Source of the DNA: an uncultured Prevotellaceae bacterium
GTDB taxonomy: Bacteria > Bacteroidota > Bacteroidia > Bacteroidales > Bacteroidaceae
Reading direction: 5' to 3'
Assembly (NCBI GenBank): GCA_902789415.1
Contig: CADAOD010000007.1
Location: forward strand, 1 to 64,000
DNA length: 64,000 bases
The notes under the pieces were generated by a model. It did no database searches. It was not told the origin of the DNA and was given only the letters and a program-made list of their open reading frames with translations. Positions 1-7,799 of this stretch are shown here, one piece after another. The translations under genes were made by a program, and so were the position numbers. The number at the start of each line of letters is the position of its first letter. Positions within the stretch are counted from its first letter, which is position 1.

Positions 1-1
1 T

Positions 2-451
2 AAAAAGCTACAGGAGGAGTGCGCTGAATTTGCCCGATTGTCGCAGGACGAAACCTACTGGAACCTGTCGCATCGTGCCATCGTGATAGCCTGGTTAAAG
101 GCTTGCGTACTGTACGTGGCCAACGGCTGTCAATGGGAAAAGCAGATTGAGGATTTTACCCGTTGGAGTCTGCAGTACGATCTCTGGTGCAAGATGCAGT
201 TCTTTGGTGAGGACATTGAAAAAGCCAACCAAGAAGGCGAGCGCATAGGAACCCGCGGACCTCAGAATATGTTGGCCTTACTACCTGATGAGTTTACGTT
301 AGAAGATGCAAAGCGCATTCGTAGACAACAAGGCAAAGGTAACGGTGGTAACATGTGTATAAGGATGATTAGAACATGGATGAACCGAGGCTACGTGATA
401 CAGAATACAGAATACAGTTTTGTTAAAAGCGAAAAGTTTAGGAAACATTAA
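2..451 (+). CDS. DUF3987-like mobile-element protein, C-terminal part (5' truncated by window)
   Basis: The reading frame is open to the left edge, so only about 149 C-terminal residues are seen; the first possible start inside the window is only a TTG at 38. No catalytic motif is visible in this part. The Trp/Arg-rich helical text (LSHRAIVIAWLKACVLYVAN, later LPDEFTLEDAKRIRRQQGKG) resembles from memory the tail of the DUF3987/VirE-linked proteins found on Bacteroides and Prevotella integrated elements. The M15 peptidase gene that follows after 19 nt is a usual companion of such proteins. The family call is a recollection without a search, so it is tentative; that it is a real, truncated gene is likely. 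Confidence 0.5.
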   Translation, partial: KKLQEECAEFARLSQDETYWNLSHRAIVIAWLKACVLYVANGCQWEKQIEDFTRWSLQYDLWCKMQFFGEDIEKANQEGERIGTRGPQNMLALLPDEFTLEDAKRIRRQQGKGNGGNMCIRMIRTWMNRGYVIQNTEYSFVKSEKFRKH

Positions 452-470
452 ACATTATACATTAAACATT
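447..470 (+). repeat. Tandem ATTRAAN heptamers before a start codon
   Basis: Three units (ATTAAAC, ATTATAC, ATTAAAC) run without interruption into ATTATG, where ATG is the start of the M15 gene. The first unit overlaps the stop codon of the upstream gene. There is no Shine-Dalgarno sequence. Confidence 0.7.
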
Positions 471-923
471 ATGGAAGCTATAGTACAATTAAATAGTAAA
501 GCAAATCTCTCCGAGCATTTTATGCTCGGGGAGTTCACCAGGAGCAAGTATCCTGAAGTGTATAACATCCCCAGCCATGAGGCGATTGCAAATATGAAGC
601 GATTGTGTGTTTGGCTTGAAGTATTGCGAAATAAGGTTGGGCATCCAATCGTGATAAACTCAGGTTATCGATCACCGCAGTTAAATCGCAAGGTTGGTGG
701 AGCACCCACCAGTAATCACTTAACGGGCTGTGCCGTAGATATACGCACATCGGGCTTTGAACAAGCCATAGAATATACAGCCATATTAATAGCCTACGCT
801 ACAGAAAGTAATCAGGAGTTTGATGAATTGCTGATAGAAAAGAATCGATATGGGGCGGTATGGCTACACTTTGCGGTGAGGCCAAAGGAAAACAGGCATA
901 AAGTGAACTTCATTAATGCTTAA
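471..923 (+). CDS. Peptidase M15 family protein (D-Ala-D-Ala carboxypeptidase/endolysin type)
   Basis: 150 aa. The start is ATG 471 after the heptamer tract; an upstream in-frame TTG at 420 would overlap the previous gene and is not used here. The text INSGYRSPQLNRKVGG followed by SNHLTGCAVDIR and VWLHF gives the M15 zinc site: His83, Asp90 and His133. These enzymes cut D-Ala-D-Ala or related links in peptidoglycan peptides. There is no signal peptide, as usual for phage-type or element-borne lysins that act with a separate export route. Together with the upstream DUF3987-like gene it looks like a remnant or edge of an integrated element. A stem-loop terminator follows directly. Family call is firm; substrate is inferred. 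Confidence 0.85.
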   Translation: MEAIVQLNSKANLSEHFMLGEFTRSKYPEVYNIPSHEAIANMKRLCVWLEVLRNKVGHPIVINSGYRSPQLNRKVGGAPTSNHLTGCAVDIRTSGFEQAIEYTAILIAYATESNQEFDELLIEKNRYGAVWLHFAVRPKENRHKVNFINA

Positions 924-926
924 ACA

Positions 927-964
927 AATAGCAAATCCCCGCCAACTGGCAGGGATTTGTTATT
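927..964. terminator. Bidirectional intrinsic terminator between convergent genes
   Basis: A long stem pairs AAATCCC (933-939) with GGGATTT (952-958), has an inner GCCA/TGGC stem, and extends outward with A-T and G-T pairs. It lies between the + strand M15 gene and the - strand DUF4301 gene and has A/T-rich flanks on both sides. Confidence 0.8.
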
Positions 965-982
965 ATGTTTAACGATATTTTT

Positions 983-2482
983 TTACTGATGCTGTTCGCG
1001 CAGCAGGTCGTTAACGGTCTTAACGGGATTGAAGGTGCCCAGGGGAACCTCGACAAATACGGTGCTCCAGTTGCTCATGGCACCATTCCAGAGGCCTGGC
1101 AACTCGAGGGCTTTAAGCTCTTTACCAGCCTTTGACTTAGATGAGATGAAACCGGTGGTCTTATCAACAAAGTCGGGCAGGTTGAATGGCTTACCCTGAT
1201 AATCCTTAACGGCGCAAACCAAATCAACTGGGTTGAAGTGGGTGCCCTGGGTAAACATCTTCATGTAAGCCTCGTTGTTGGTATCAATCTGGCTGCTCTC
1301 CAAAATCTGAAGACTAACGGTGCCGTCCTGGTTGTAGGTAAGGAATGGACCGCCACCAGGCTCGCCAACATTCTTTACTACACCGCACACGCGCATGGGA
1401 CGATTAAGCTTCTTGCGCAGATAAGCGGCATCTACCTTATTATTCTTGGCATCGGTGCACAGGTTGTTACTTACAAACTCGGCCATCTCCTGCAACTGGG
1501 CCTCGCTGGCACCGGCATCCAGTATTCTGAGATACTCAAACGCCTGCTTCTGCAGAGTTACCAGTACGCCTGCCAGCACCTGCTTCCACTCCACGGTCTC
1601 GGGCTTCAAGCGGTCGGGCACCACATTATCTATATTCTTAATAAAGATAACGTCGGCATCTATCTCATTCAGATTCTCGATGAGGGCACCATGACCGCCT
1701 GGACGGAATAGCAGACTGCCATCCTCGTTGCGGAATGGGGTGTTGTCGGGGTTTGCGGCAACGGTGTCGGTAGATGGCTTCTGCTCTGAGAAGCTGATAT
1801 CGTACTTGATGCCATATTTCTGTGCAAAGAAGTTGGCCTTCTCGGCTACCTTGGCCTTAAACAACTCCATGTGCTCGTGGCTGACGGTGAAGTGAACGTG
1901 AGCCTCGCCGTTGGATGCTGCATAGAGGGCACCCTCTACCAGATGTTCCTCCATGGGAGTGCGTGGGCCTTCGGGATACTTGTGGAACAGCAGCAGTCCC
2001 TTGGGTAGCTGTCCGTAGTTCAGTCCCTCGGCCTTCAGCATGTTGGCAGCCACAGCCTTATAGTTGCCTTCGGCCAGCAGGGCCTTGATACCCTTGCCCT
2101 CATTTTTCTGGCAGGCAGCATCGAGCGCCTCGAAGAAGGCGAAATCTTCTATCTGATCAAAGAACTTCTTTTCAAAATCGGTAGTTGGCACGTTGTAGTC
2201 GGCATCCACAAAGGCAAACATGTTCTTGAACATGCGACTGGCTGCACCGCTGGCGGGCACGAACTTCACCACGCGCTTGCCGGCAGCCTTGTAGTCACCC
2301 CAGGCGGCCACCAGTTTCTGGCGCTCGCTGTCATCGGGTGCAATGATGCCCTTTCTGGTGCTTGCTGCTGCTTCTAACTTCAGGAATGGGAAACCTGTCT
2401 TAAACTCATTCAATTGATTTTCAATCTGCTCCTGGGTGATGCCCTTCTGAGCGATTTGCTTCAAGTCTTTCTCTCCTAACAT
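983..2482 (-). CDS. DUF4301 family protein
   Basis: 499 aa, full length, ATG start. It is a conserved Bacteroidetes protein of unknown function (DUF4301). Two stretches read like the UDP-sugar pyrophosphorylase (UDPGP/GT-A) fold: an N-terminal loop PASGAASRMFKN near residue 80, comparable to the nucleotide-binding G-x-G-(T/S)-R loop, and a central LFRPGGHGALI followed 15-20 residues later by IFIKNIDNV, comparable to the PGGHG and xxNxDN motifs that bind sugar phosphate and metal. This suggests a nucleotidyltransferase-like activity, by inference only. It is transcribed alone from its own -7 box on the minus strand and is divergent from the RelA-type gene. Confidence 0.85.
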   Translation of the reverse strand: MLGEKDLKQIAQKGITQEQIENQLNEFKTGFPFLKLEAAASTRKGIIAPDDSERQKLVAAWGDYKAAGKRVVKFVPASGAASRMFKNMFAFVDADYNVPTTDFEKKFFDQIEDFAFFEALDAACQKNEGKGIKALLAEGNYKAVAANMLKAEGLNYGQLPKGLLLFHKYPEGPRTPMEEHLVEGALYAASNGEAHVHFTVSHEHMELFKAKVAEKANFFAQKYGIKYDISFSEQKPSTDTVAANPDNTPFRNEDGSLLFRPGGHGALIENLNEIDADVIFIKNIDNVVPDRLKPETVEWKQVLAGVLVTLQKQAFEYLRILDAGASEAQLQEMAEFVSNNLCTDAKNNKVDAAYLRKKLNRPMRVCGVVKNVGEPGGGPFLTYNQDGTVSLQILESSQIDTNNEAYMKMFTQGTHFNPVDLVCAVKDYQGKPFNLPDFVDKTTGFISSKSKAGKELKALELPGLWNGAMSNWSTVFVEVPLGTFNPVKTVNDLLREQHQ

Positions 2483-2514
2483 AATAAAAATGGTATTTAG
2501 TCAAAAATCTACGG

Positions 2515-2522
2515 CAAAAGTA
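2515..2522 (-). promoter_or_regulatory. -7 box of the DUF4301 gene
   Basis: The minus strand reads TACTTTTG, matching Bacteroidetes TAnnTTTG, about 32 nt upstream of the ATG. Confidence 0.6.
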
Positions 2523-2564
2523 ACCATTTTTTTCGAAAAATGCTAATTAATCGAAAGAAAAATG

Positions 2565-2572
2565 TATCTTTG
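2565..2572 (+). promoter_or_regulatory. -7 box of the RelA-type gene
   Basis: TATCTTTG, a perfect TAnnTTTG match, 18 nt before ATG 2591. Because transcription would start a few bases further on, the upstream in-frame ATG at 2540 cannot be the translation start. Confidence 0.75.
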
Positions 2573-2590
2573 TGGCAAAATTTGGAAATT

Positions 2591-4663
2591 ATGGCGGAAA
2601 AATTCGCATTTACATACGAAGAGAGAAAACGAATGGCGTCGCAGACAGCCGATATCCTGACTGAGGAAATTGGTTTGAAAGGTGATGCGATAGAGGCTGT
2701 ACAGCTGATACCAGAGATCGAGGCGGGACATATCTCGCTTGACGAGGTGGAACAGAAATATGGGCCCTCGGTTTCACGCATATTGCATGGCTTGAACCGT
2801 ATCGAGCAGCTATATGATAAGAACCCGTCGGTTGAGAGCGAGAATTTCCGAAATCTGCTGCTCTCGTTTGCCGAGGATATGCGTGTGATACTGATTATGA
2901 TTGCTGACCGCGTGAACCTGATGCGACAGATTCGCGATACAGAGAACGTTGAGGCAAAACTGGAGGTGTCGCAAGAGGCGGCTTATCTCTATGCACCTTT
3001 GGCTCATAAGCTCGGACTCTATAAGCTGAAGAGCGAGCTGGAGGATCTGTCGCTGAAGTATATGGAGCACGATGCTTATTACATTATTCGTGAAAAGTTG
3101 AGTGCCACCAAGGCTGCACGCGACGCTTATATAGATAGGTTTATCAAGCCTGTAGAGCAAAAAATGATGGCTGCAGGCATTCGTTGCCACATCAAGGGGC
3201 GCACCAAGAGTATACACTCTATCTGGCAGAAGATGCAAAAACAGAAGTGCCCGTTCGAGGGCGTGTATGACTTGTTTGCCATCCGTATCATTATCGACTG
3301 TCCGTTAGAGCAGGAGAAGATGCAGTGCTGGCAGGCTTACTCGATTATTACCGATATGTATCAGCCTAATCCCAAGCGACTGCGCGACTGGCTTTCGGTA
3401 CCCAAATCGAATGGCTATGAGAGTCTGCACATCACGGTGCTGGGCCCAGAGCAGAAGTGGGTTGAGGTACAGATACGTACCGAACGTATGGACGAGATTG
3501 CCGAACGCGGTGTAGCTGCCCACTGGCGCTATAAAGGCGTGAAGGGCGAGACGGGGCTGGACGAGTGGCTGACAAATATCCGTACGATGCTGGAGCATGC
3601 CGACGGACTGGATGCTATGGACCAGTTTAAGATGGAACTGTACGAAGACGAGGTGTTTGTGTTTACACCTGCTGGCGATTTGTGGAAGTTCCCCTTAGGT
3701 GCTACGGTGCTCGATTTCGCTTACCATATCCACTCAAAACTGGGTAACCAGTGTACGGGTGGACGTATTAATGGTAAGGTGGTGCCCATACGCTACGAAC
3801 TGAAGAGTGGCGACCAGGTTGAAATCCTGACATCGGCCAACCAGAAACCCCGACAGGAGTGGCTGAATATCGTAAAAACCTCGCGTGCCAAAAGTAAAAT
3901 ACGATTGGCGCTGAAGGAAACCCAGGTTAAGGACGGCTTGTTTGCCAAGGAGATGCTGGAGCGTAAGTTCCGCAACCGTAAGATTGAACAGGACGATAGC
4001 ATCATGTTCAACGTGATCCGTAAGATGGGTTACAAGGAGGTGAGTGACTTCTATAAAGCCATTGCTGATGGTGCGCTGGATACAAATGATGTGATTGATA
4101 AGTTCTTGGAACTCAGAGATAAAGAAGCCGTCGTTACAGGAGATAATCAAGCACGTTCGGCTTCGGAATTCGAACTCGACGAGTCGAAGATTGCGGGTTT
4201 GAACCAGCAGGTGAACGATGACGTGCTGGTGATAGACCGCAACCTGAAGGGGTTGGATTACCAGCTGGCAAAATGCTGTTCGCCTATCTATGGCGACGAT
4301 GTGTTTGGCTTTGTAACCGTTAATGGCGGTATTAAGATTCACCGTTGCGACTGCCCCAATGCACCCGAGCTACGCCGCCGTTTTGGCTATCGTATAGTTA
4401 AGGCCAAATGGAGCGGTAAGGGTTCGTCGCAATATAGCATCTCGCTGCGTGTGATTGGTAATGATGATATCGGTATCGTAAACAATCTTACCAGCATTAT
4501 CTCGAAAGATGAGAAACTGGTGCTGCGTAGCATTAATATCGATAGTCATGATGGCTTGTTTAGCGGTAATCTGGTGGTGATGCTCGAAGATACCTCGCGA
4601 CTGGAGGCACTTATTAAGAAACTGCGTACCGTGAAGGGTGTAAAGCAGGTGGATAGAATTTAA
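2591..4663 (+). CDS. relA: RelA-type (p)ppGpp synthetase with degenerate hydrolase domain
   Basis: 690 aa. It makes the alarmone (p)ppGpp from ATP and GDP/GTP. The N-terminal HD region is short and lacks the His and HDxxEDT metal motif of active hydrolases: the equivalent stretch reads QLIPEIEAGHISLDE. The synthetase domain is intact: GRTKSIHSIW (R204), YDLFAIRI, PKSNGYESLH and EVQIRTE (E292). The RxKD/ExDD loop reads RLRD, a basic type. A TGS domain starts near residue 353, then a Cys/His zinc-finger region (AKCCSP ... IHRCDCP) and a C-terminal ACT domain. Bacteroidales usually have two long RSH proteins; this looks like the synthetase-only one. The start is chosen from the promoter position. 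A small lipoprotein gene follows after 14 nt. Confidence 0.92.
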   Translation: MAEKFAFTYEERKRMASQTADILTEEIGLKGDAIEAVQLIPEIEAGHISLDEVEQKYGPSVSRILHGLNRIEQLYDKNPSVESENFRNLLLSFAEDMRVILIMIADRVNLMRQIRDTENVEAKLEVSQEAAYLYAPLAHKLGLYKLKSELEDLSLKYMEHDAYYIIREKLSATKAARDAYIDRFIKPVEQKMMAAGIRCHIKGRTKSIHSIWQKMQKQKCPFEGVYDLFAIRIIIDCPLEQEKMQCWQAYSIITDMYQPNPKRLRDWLSVPKSNGYESLHITVLGPEQKWVEVQIRTERMDEIAERGVAAHWRYKGVKGETGLDEWLTNIRTMLEHADGLDAMDQFKMELYEDEVFVFTPAGDLWKFPLGATVLDFAYHIHSKLGNQCTGGRINGKVVPIRYELKSGDQVEILTSANQKPRQEWLNIVKTSRAKSKIRLALKETQVKDGLFAKEMLERKFRNRKIEQDDSIMFNVIRKMGYKEVSDFYKAIADGALDTNDVIDKFLELRDKEAVVTGDNQARSASEFELDESKIAGLNQQVNDDVLVIDRNLKGLDYQLAKCCSPIYGDDVFGFVTVNGGIKIHRCDCPNAPELRRRFGYRIVKAKWSGKGSSQYSISLRVIGNDDIGIVNNLTSIISKDEKLVLRSINIDSHDGLFSGNLVVMLEDTSRLEALIKKLRTVKGVKQVDRI

Positions 4664-4677
4664 ATAAATGCAATTTT

Positions 4678-4986
4678 ATGAATACAAAACTGTTATTTGT
4701 GGCATTATCGGCCGTACTGTTGTTGTCGGCTTGTCGTGGACGTAGTTCGCAGCGCGAGGAGTTTGTTGAGGAGGAGGTTGAGTATCATCCCTTGGTAACC
4801 GATTCGGCTATCATCGATTCGATTGCCAACTCGGGTATGGTGGATAACGATGCTGCCCTTGAGATGCCTGATATACCTAAGGATAAACAAGTTGACATGA
4901 GTGCTACTGATGCCAGTGTGGTTGACATTATGAGTGGTACTGGCGATGGCGAACTGTCAAAGGAGGCCGACCCAACCAGAGAGTAA
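4678..4986 (+). CDS. Small acidic lipoprotein, unknown function
   Basis: 102 aa. The N-terminus is a lipoprotein signal with lipobox LLSAC (Cys19), so the mature protein should be tethered to a membrane. After the Cys there are a few Arg/Ser and then a strongly acidic, Asp/Glu/Val-rich tail without recognisable domain. It lies 14 nt after the RelA-type gene and probably shares its transcript. No family is recognised. Confidence 0.7.
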   Translation: MNTKLLFVALSAVLLLSACRGRSSQREEFVEEEVEYHPLVTDSAIIDSIANSGMVDNDAALEMPDIPKDKQVDMSATDASVVDIMSGTGDGELSKEADPTRE

Positions 4987-5010
4987 CACCATACTAAAAA
5001 AGTCAGGTTT

Positions 5011-5991
5011 TTACTCGCGATAAATCCAAGCTAAAAGTTTGTTTACCCACCTGATGGAGAAACGGAACCATCGGTAGGTGCTTTGCTCCTTGCCGCCGAA
5101 ACGTAATATGAATTCGCGGTAAGGATTTTTGTGGAAGGGCAGACCTACGTCCATAAATCGCATGTGCTGATAGCCTTCGGCGTAGGCATGTTTCATCACA
5201 TCCCATATCACGATGATGTCGGGGTGCAGGGCGTGGAAGGTTTTGCGTCTGAAGGCCGAATACCACAGGTAGGCGTCGCCCTGACTGTAAACGCAGGCGG
5301 CACAGGCTATCACCTTTTCATGATATTTGGTAACAAACAGATTGCCGTTGCCGTCGTTCATCATCTGACGGAAGAAGATATCGTCGGGGATATAGCGCTT
5401 GGGTTTCAGGATGTGGTGCTTGCGCAGCAGCTTGGAGAAAGCCTTAAAATCGTGCTCGTTGCTAACAATCTCGGTATGCACGCCGCGTTGGTGGGCGTGG
5501 TCGATACGCTTCTGCAGTTTTGGGGTGATGCGCTCTTCGGGTGCATGGCGGTGCAACGAGTTGTGTATCGACATCCAGTTAACGGGATAGTAGCCATTCT
5601 CGCGTAGCACCTTATAGCCAAACATCTTGCTGCTCAGGTTACTCATCTCCATAAACAGCACGCGTTTGTTAAGCTTTCGGGTAAGCGCGCTCAGCATCCT
5701 GTCAAACAGCTCGTCCTTCTTATAGTTGCTGGCATCATCGTAAACGCCTTCGCCTAATATCCTGCAATGTATCAATAAAAAAGGTGGCAGTATCAGCGTG
5801 CGGAATCGTACAATGCCTAACATGTGGCATAGTTCGTGGCCTGTTTCGTCGTGGATTACCACCATATACGGGCGCTGGCGTGGGGCGGCCTCGCATACTT
5901 CCATCAGTTCCTGACTGTGGAAATAGCTACCCTGGCGCAATGTTGGCATGCCTTTGGATTTGGTGTATATGGTAGTAATCAGTTGGCTCAT
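5011..5991 (-). CDS. GNAT/FemAB-like acyltransferase, putative
   Basis: 326 aa. The start MSQLITTIYT at 5991 is chosen because the longer frame would cross the promoter; even so the -7 box ends only 4 nt before this ATG, so the mRNA may be leaderless, or a Met 15 codons further in may be used. The middle (residues 90-290) has the look of an Acetyltransf_6/FemAB-type N-acyltransferase: LFMEMSNLSSKMFGYKVLRE, then LFVTKYHEKVIACAACVY and DVGLPFHKNPYREFILRFGG, resembling the GNAT beta-strands and the D-x-G-P-F ending. Such proteins transfer acyl or aminoacyl groups to cell-wall or lipid precursors. The substrate is unknown. It is divergent from the nitroreductase gene. Confidence 0.6.
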   Translation of the reverse strand: MSQLITTIYTKSKGMPTLRQGSYFHSQELMEVCEAAPRQRPYMVVIHDETGHELCHMLGIVRFRTLILPPFLLIHCRILGEGVYDDASNYKKDELFDRMLSALTRKLNKRVLFMEMSNLSSKMFGYKVLRENGYYPVNWMSIHNSLHRHAPEERITPKLQKRIDHAHQRGVHTEIVSNEHDFKAFSKLLRKHHILKPKRYIPDDIFFRQMMNDGNGNLFVTKYHEKVIACAACVYSQGDAYLWYSAFRRKTFHALHPDIIVIWDVMKHAYAEGYQHMRFMDVGLPFHKNPYREFILRFGGKEQSTYRWFRFSIRWVNKLLAWIYRE

Positions 5992-5995
5992 ACTG

Positions 5996-6003
5996 CAAAG
6001 ATA
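5996..6003 (-). promoter_or_regulatory. -7 box of the GNAT-like gene, abutting its start codon
   Basis: The minus strand reads TATCTTTG followed by CAGT and then ATG, so there are only 4 nt between box and start codon. Confidence 0.65.
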
Positions 6004-6013
6004 GATATTTTTA

Positions 6014-6088
6014 GGCACGAATTGCACGAATTTCACGAATTTTTTAGTTTTAAAATCTTTTTTCGCGTTAATTCGCGTAATTCGTGCC
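6014..6088. repeat. CACGAATT repeat cluster with outer inverted repeat between two divergent promoters
   Basis: GGCACGAATT (6014-6023) is matched by AATTCGTGCC (6079-6088) on the other side. Three CACGAATT-like direct repeats follow on the left, and TTCGCGTTAATTCGCGTAATT precedes the right arm. The cluster fills the space between the divergent -7 boxes, where both upstream promoter elements must lie. Confidence 0.7.
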
Positions 6089-6098
6089 AAAATATCAC

Positions 6099-6106
6099 TA
6101 TCTTTG
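6099..6106 (+). promoter_or_regulatory. -7 box of the nitroreductase operon
   Basis: TATCTTTG, a perfect TAnnTTTG match, 18 nt before ATG 6125. This rules out the in-frame TTG at 6104 as the start. Confidence 0.75.
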
Positions 6107-6124
6107 CACAAAAATTGTGAGAAT

Positions 6125-6652
6125 ATGACAAGTTTTAAAGATTTGGCGCAGTTGCGCCGTAGCCATCGCAAGTTTTCGGATAAGGAGGTTGATCCCGAAC
6201 ATTTGAAGCTTATTTTGCGTGCAGCGCTGATGTCGCCCACGTCAAAGAGTCAGCGTGCCTGGCAGTTTGTGGTTGTGGATGACAAGATGGACCTTGAGAA
6301 ACTGGCCGATGCCAAGAATATGGGTAGTGCATTCTTGAAGGATGCGCCTGTGGCTATTGCCGTGTTAGGCGACCCCATGCAGAATGATTGCTGGGTTGAG
6401 GATGGTTCGATTGCAGCTATCTCAATGCAATATCAGGCTGAAGAGTTGGGCTTGGGATCTTGCTGGATTCAGATGCGCGGACGTGGACTGAGCGATGGTA
6501 CTACTGCCGACGAGGTGATTCGTGGTGTGCTGGGTATTCCCGATAACTACAATTGCTTGTGCATTCTTGCCATAGGTCATTGGACCGATGAGCGTAAGCC
6601 TCAGGACGAAGAGAAACTGAAGTGGGAAAACGTTCACTTGAATAAATATTGA
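6125..6652 (+). CDS. Nitroreductase family FMN-dependent oxidoreductase
   Basis: 175 aa, the normal length for a small nitroreductase. RRSHRKFSDKEVD near the N-terminus is the FMN phosphate-binding Arg/Ser motif; SPTSKSQRAWQFVVVDD is the second flavin contact, and GLGSCWIQMRGR with LGIPDNYNCLCILAIGH is the family C-terminal half. These homodimeric cytoplasmic enzymes reduce nitro compounds or quinones with NAD(P)H; the native substrate is unknown. It is the first gene of a tight four-gene unit with kdsC, maf and the TerB-DnaJ gene. The start is fixed by the promoter. Confidence 0.88.
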   Translation: MTSFKDLAQLRRSHRKFSDKEVDPEHLKLILRAALMSPTSKSQRAWQFVVVDDKMDLEKLADAKNMGSAFLKDAPVAIAVLGDPMQNDCWVEDGSIAAISMQYQAEELGLGSCWIQMRGRGLSDGTTADEVIRGVLGIPDNYNCLCILAIGHWTDERKPQDEEKLKWENVHLNKY

Positions 6653-6675
6653 AAATTGAATATTGAAGATTGAAA
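6648..6675 (+). repeat. Four tandem ATTGAAN heptamers before the kdsC start
   Basis: ATTGAAA, ATTGAAT, ATTGAAG and ATTGAAA run without gaps from the stop codon of the nitroreductase gene to 2 nt before GTG 6678. Confidence 0.75.
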
Positions 6676-6677
6676 AA

Positions 6678-7196
6678 GTGATAAATTACGATTTAAATAA
6701 GATAAAGGCCATTATATTTGATATTGATGGCGTGCTGAGTGCCGAGACGATAACGCTGAATGCCGACGGCTCGCCCCTGCGTACGGTAAACATTAAGGAT
6801 GGTTATGCCATCCAGTTGGCCATGAAGTTGGGATTGCGTATCGTGATTCTCTCGGGTGCAAGAGTTGAAAGTCTGCGTGTGCGTTACGAGGGTCTGGGTG
6901 TAGAGGATATCTACCTGGGTTGTGCCGTTAAGATTGCTAAGTACGATGAGTTCTTGGCTATTTATGGCTATACCGACGAGGAAGTGATGTACATGGGCGA
7001 TGATATTCCCGATTTGGAGATTATGCGTAGGGTAGGTTGCCCCGTGTGCCCTAAGGATGCCTGTCAAGAAATTCGTGAGGCGAGTGTGTATGTATCGGAT
7101 CGTAAGGGCGGCTACGGCTGTGGTCGCGATGTGATTGAGCAGGTATTACGTGCTCAGGGCAAGTGGGTGATGAATGCTAAAGCCTTCGGGTGGTGA
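6678..7196 (+). CDS. kdsC: 3-deoxy-D-manno-octulosonate 8-phosphate phosphatase (HAD family)
   Basis: 172 aa from GTG 6678, which gives the usual family beginning (V/M)INYDLNKIKAIIFD; an in-frame TTG at 6663 lies within the heptamer tract. It removes phosphate from KDO-8-P in the KDO branch of lipopolysaccharide synthesis, in the cytoplasm, as a tetramer. HAD motifs are visible: FDIDGV (nucleophile Asp15 and acid Asp17), LSGA, a Lys in VKIAKYDE, and MGDDIPDLE. There is no cap domain, as in C0 HAD phosphatases. Between the nitroreductase and maf genes. Confidence 0.88.
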   Translation: MINYDLNKIKAIIFDIDGVLSAETITLNADGSPLRTVNIKDGYAIQLAMKLGLRIVILSGARVESLRVRYEGLGVEDIYLGCAVKIAKYDEFLAIYGYTDEEVMYMGDDIPDLEIMRRVGCPVCPKDACQEIREASVYVSDRKGGYGCGRDVIEQVLRAQGKWVMNAKAFGW

Positions 7197-7202
7197 TGAA
7201 AC

Positions 7203-7223
7203 ATTAAACATTGAAGATTGAAA
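7203..7223 (+). repeat. Three tandem ATTRAAN heptamers before the maf start
   Basis: ATTAAAC, ATTGAAG and ATTGAAA are followed immediately by ATG 7224. Confidence 0.7.
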
Positions 7224-7793
7224 ATGAACAATTATAGATATGTTCTCGCAAGTAACTCGCCACGTAGAAAGGAACTTCTTGCGGGGTTAGGATTGGATTT
7301 CGAGGTGCGTGTGATTGACGGTATCGACGAGAGCTATCCTGCATCGTTGCCTGCCAACCAGGTGGCACAGTATATCGCCGAGAAAAAGGCGGCTGCCTAC
7401 AAACCCACACTCAAGACCGACGAGCTGATTATTACTGCCGATACGGTGGTGATAGTGGGCGATGATATTTTAGGTAAGCCTCACGACGAGGCTGATGCCG
7501 TACGTATGCTCCGCGAAATTAGTGGGCGTACCCATCAGGTTACAACAGGCGTTTCGCTGCTCACCGCTACCAGTCAACGTTCGTTTTCGGTTACTACCGA
7601 TGTGACCTTTAAACAGCTTACCGACAGCGAGATACAACATTACGTTAAATGTTATCGTCCGTTTGATAAGGCTGGTGCCTACGGCATTCAGGAGTGGATA
7701 GGTTATATTGGTGTTACAGGACTTAACGGCAGTTATTATAATGTGATGGGCTTGCCCGTGCAGCGCATTTATACCGAACTGCAAAATATGTAA
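7224..7793 (+). CDS. maf: Maf family nucleoside triphosphate pyrophosphatase
   Basis: 189 aa, family length. It hydrolyses non-canonical or pyrimidine NTPs to NMP and PPi. The N-terminal signature LASNSPRRKELL, the central TADTVV, GKPHDEADA and the GAYGIQ motif are all present. The ATG at 7224 is used rather than the TTG two codons earlier, since the ATG directly follows the heptamer tract. The next gene starts 6 nt after the stop. Whether the preferred substrate is dTTP/UTP (YhdE type) cannot be told from reading. Confidence 0.9.
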   Translation: MNNYRYVLASNSPRRKELLAGLGLDFEVRVIDGIDESYPASLPANQVAQYIAEKKAAAYKPTLKTDELIITADTVVIVGDDILGKPHDEADAVRMLREISGRTHQVTTGVSLLTATSQRSFSVTTDVTFKQLTDSEIQHYVKCYRPFDKAGAYGIQEWIGYIGVTGLNGSYYNVMGLPVQRIYTELQNM

Positions 7794-7799
7794 AATAAT

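Noticed and set aside
447-470. Heptamer tracts as CRISPR or integrated array
   Set aside because: Units are 7 nt with no spacers and lie only between co-directional genes.
1238-1711. 157-codon plus-strand open frame inside DUF4301
   Set aside because: Antisense shadow; no promoter and no family resemblance.
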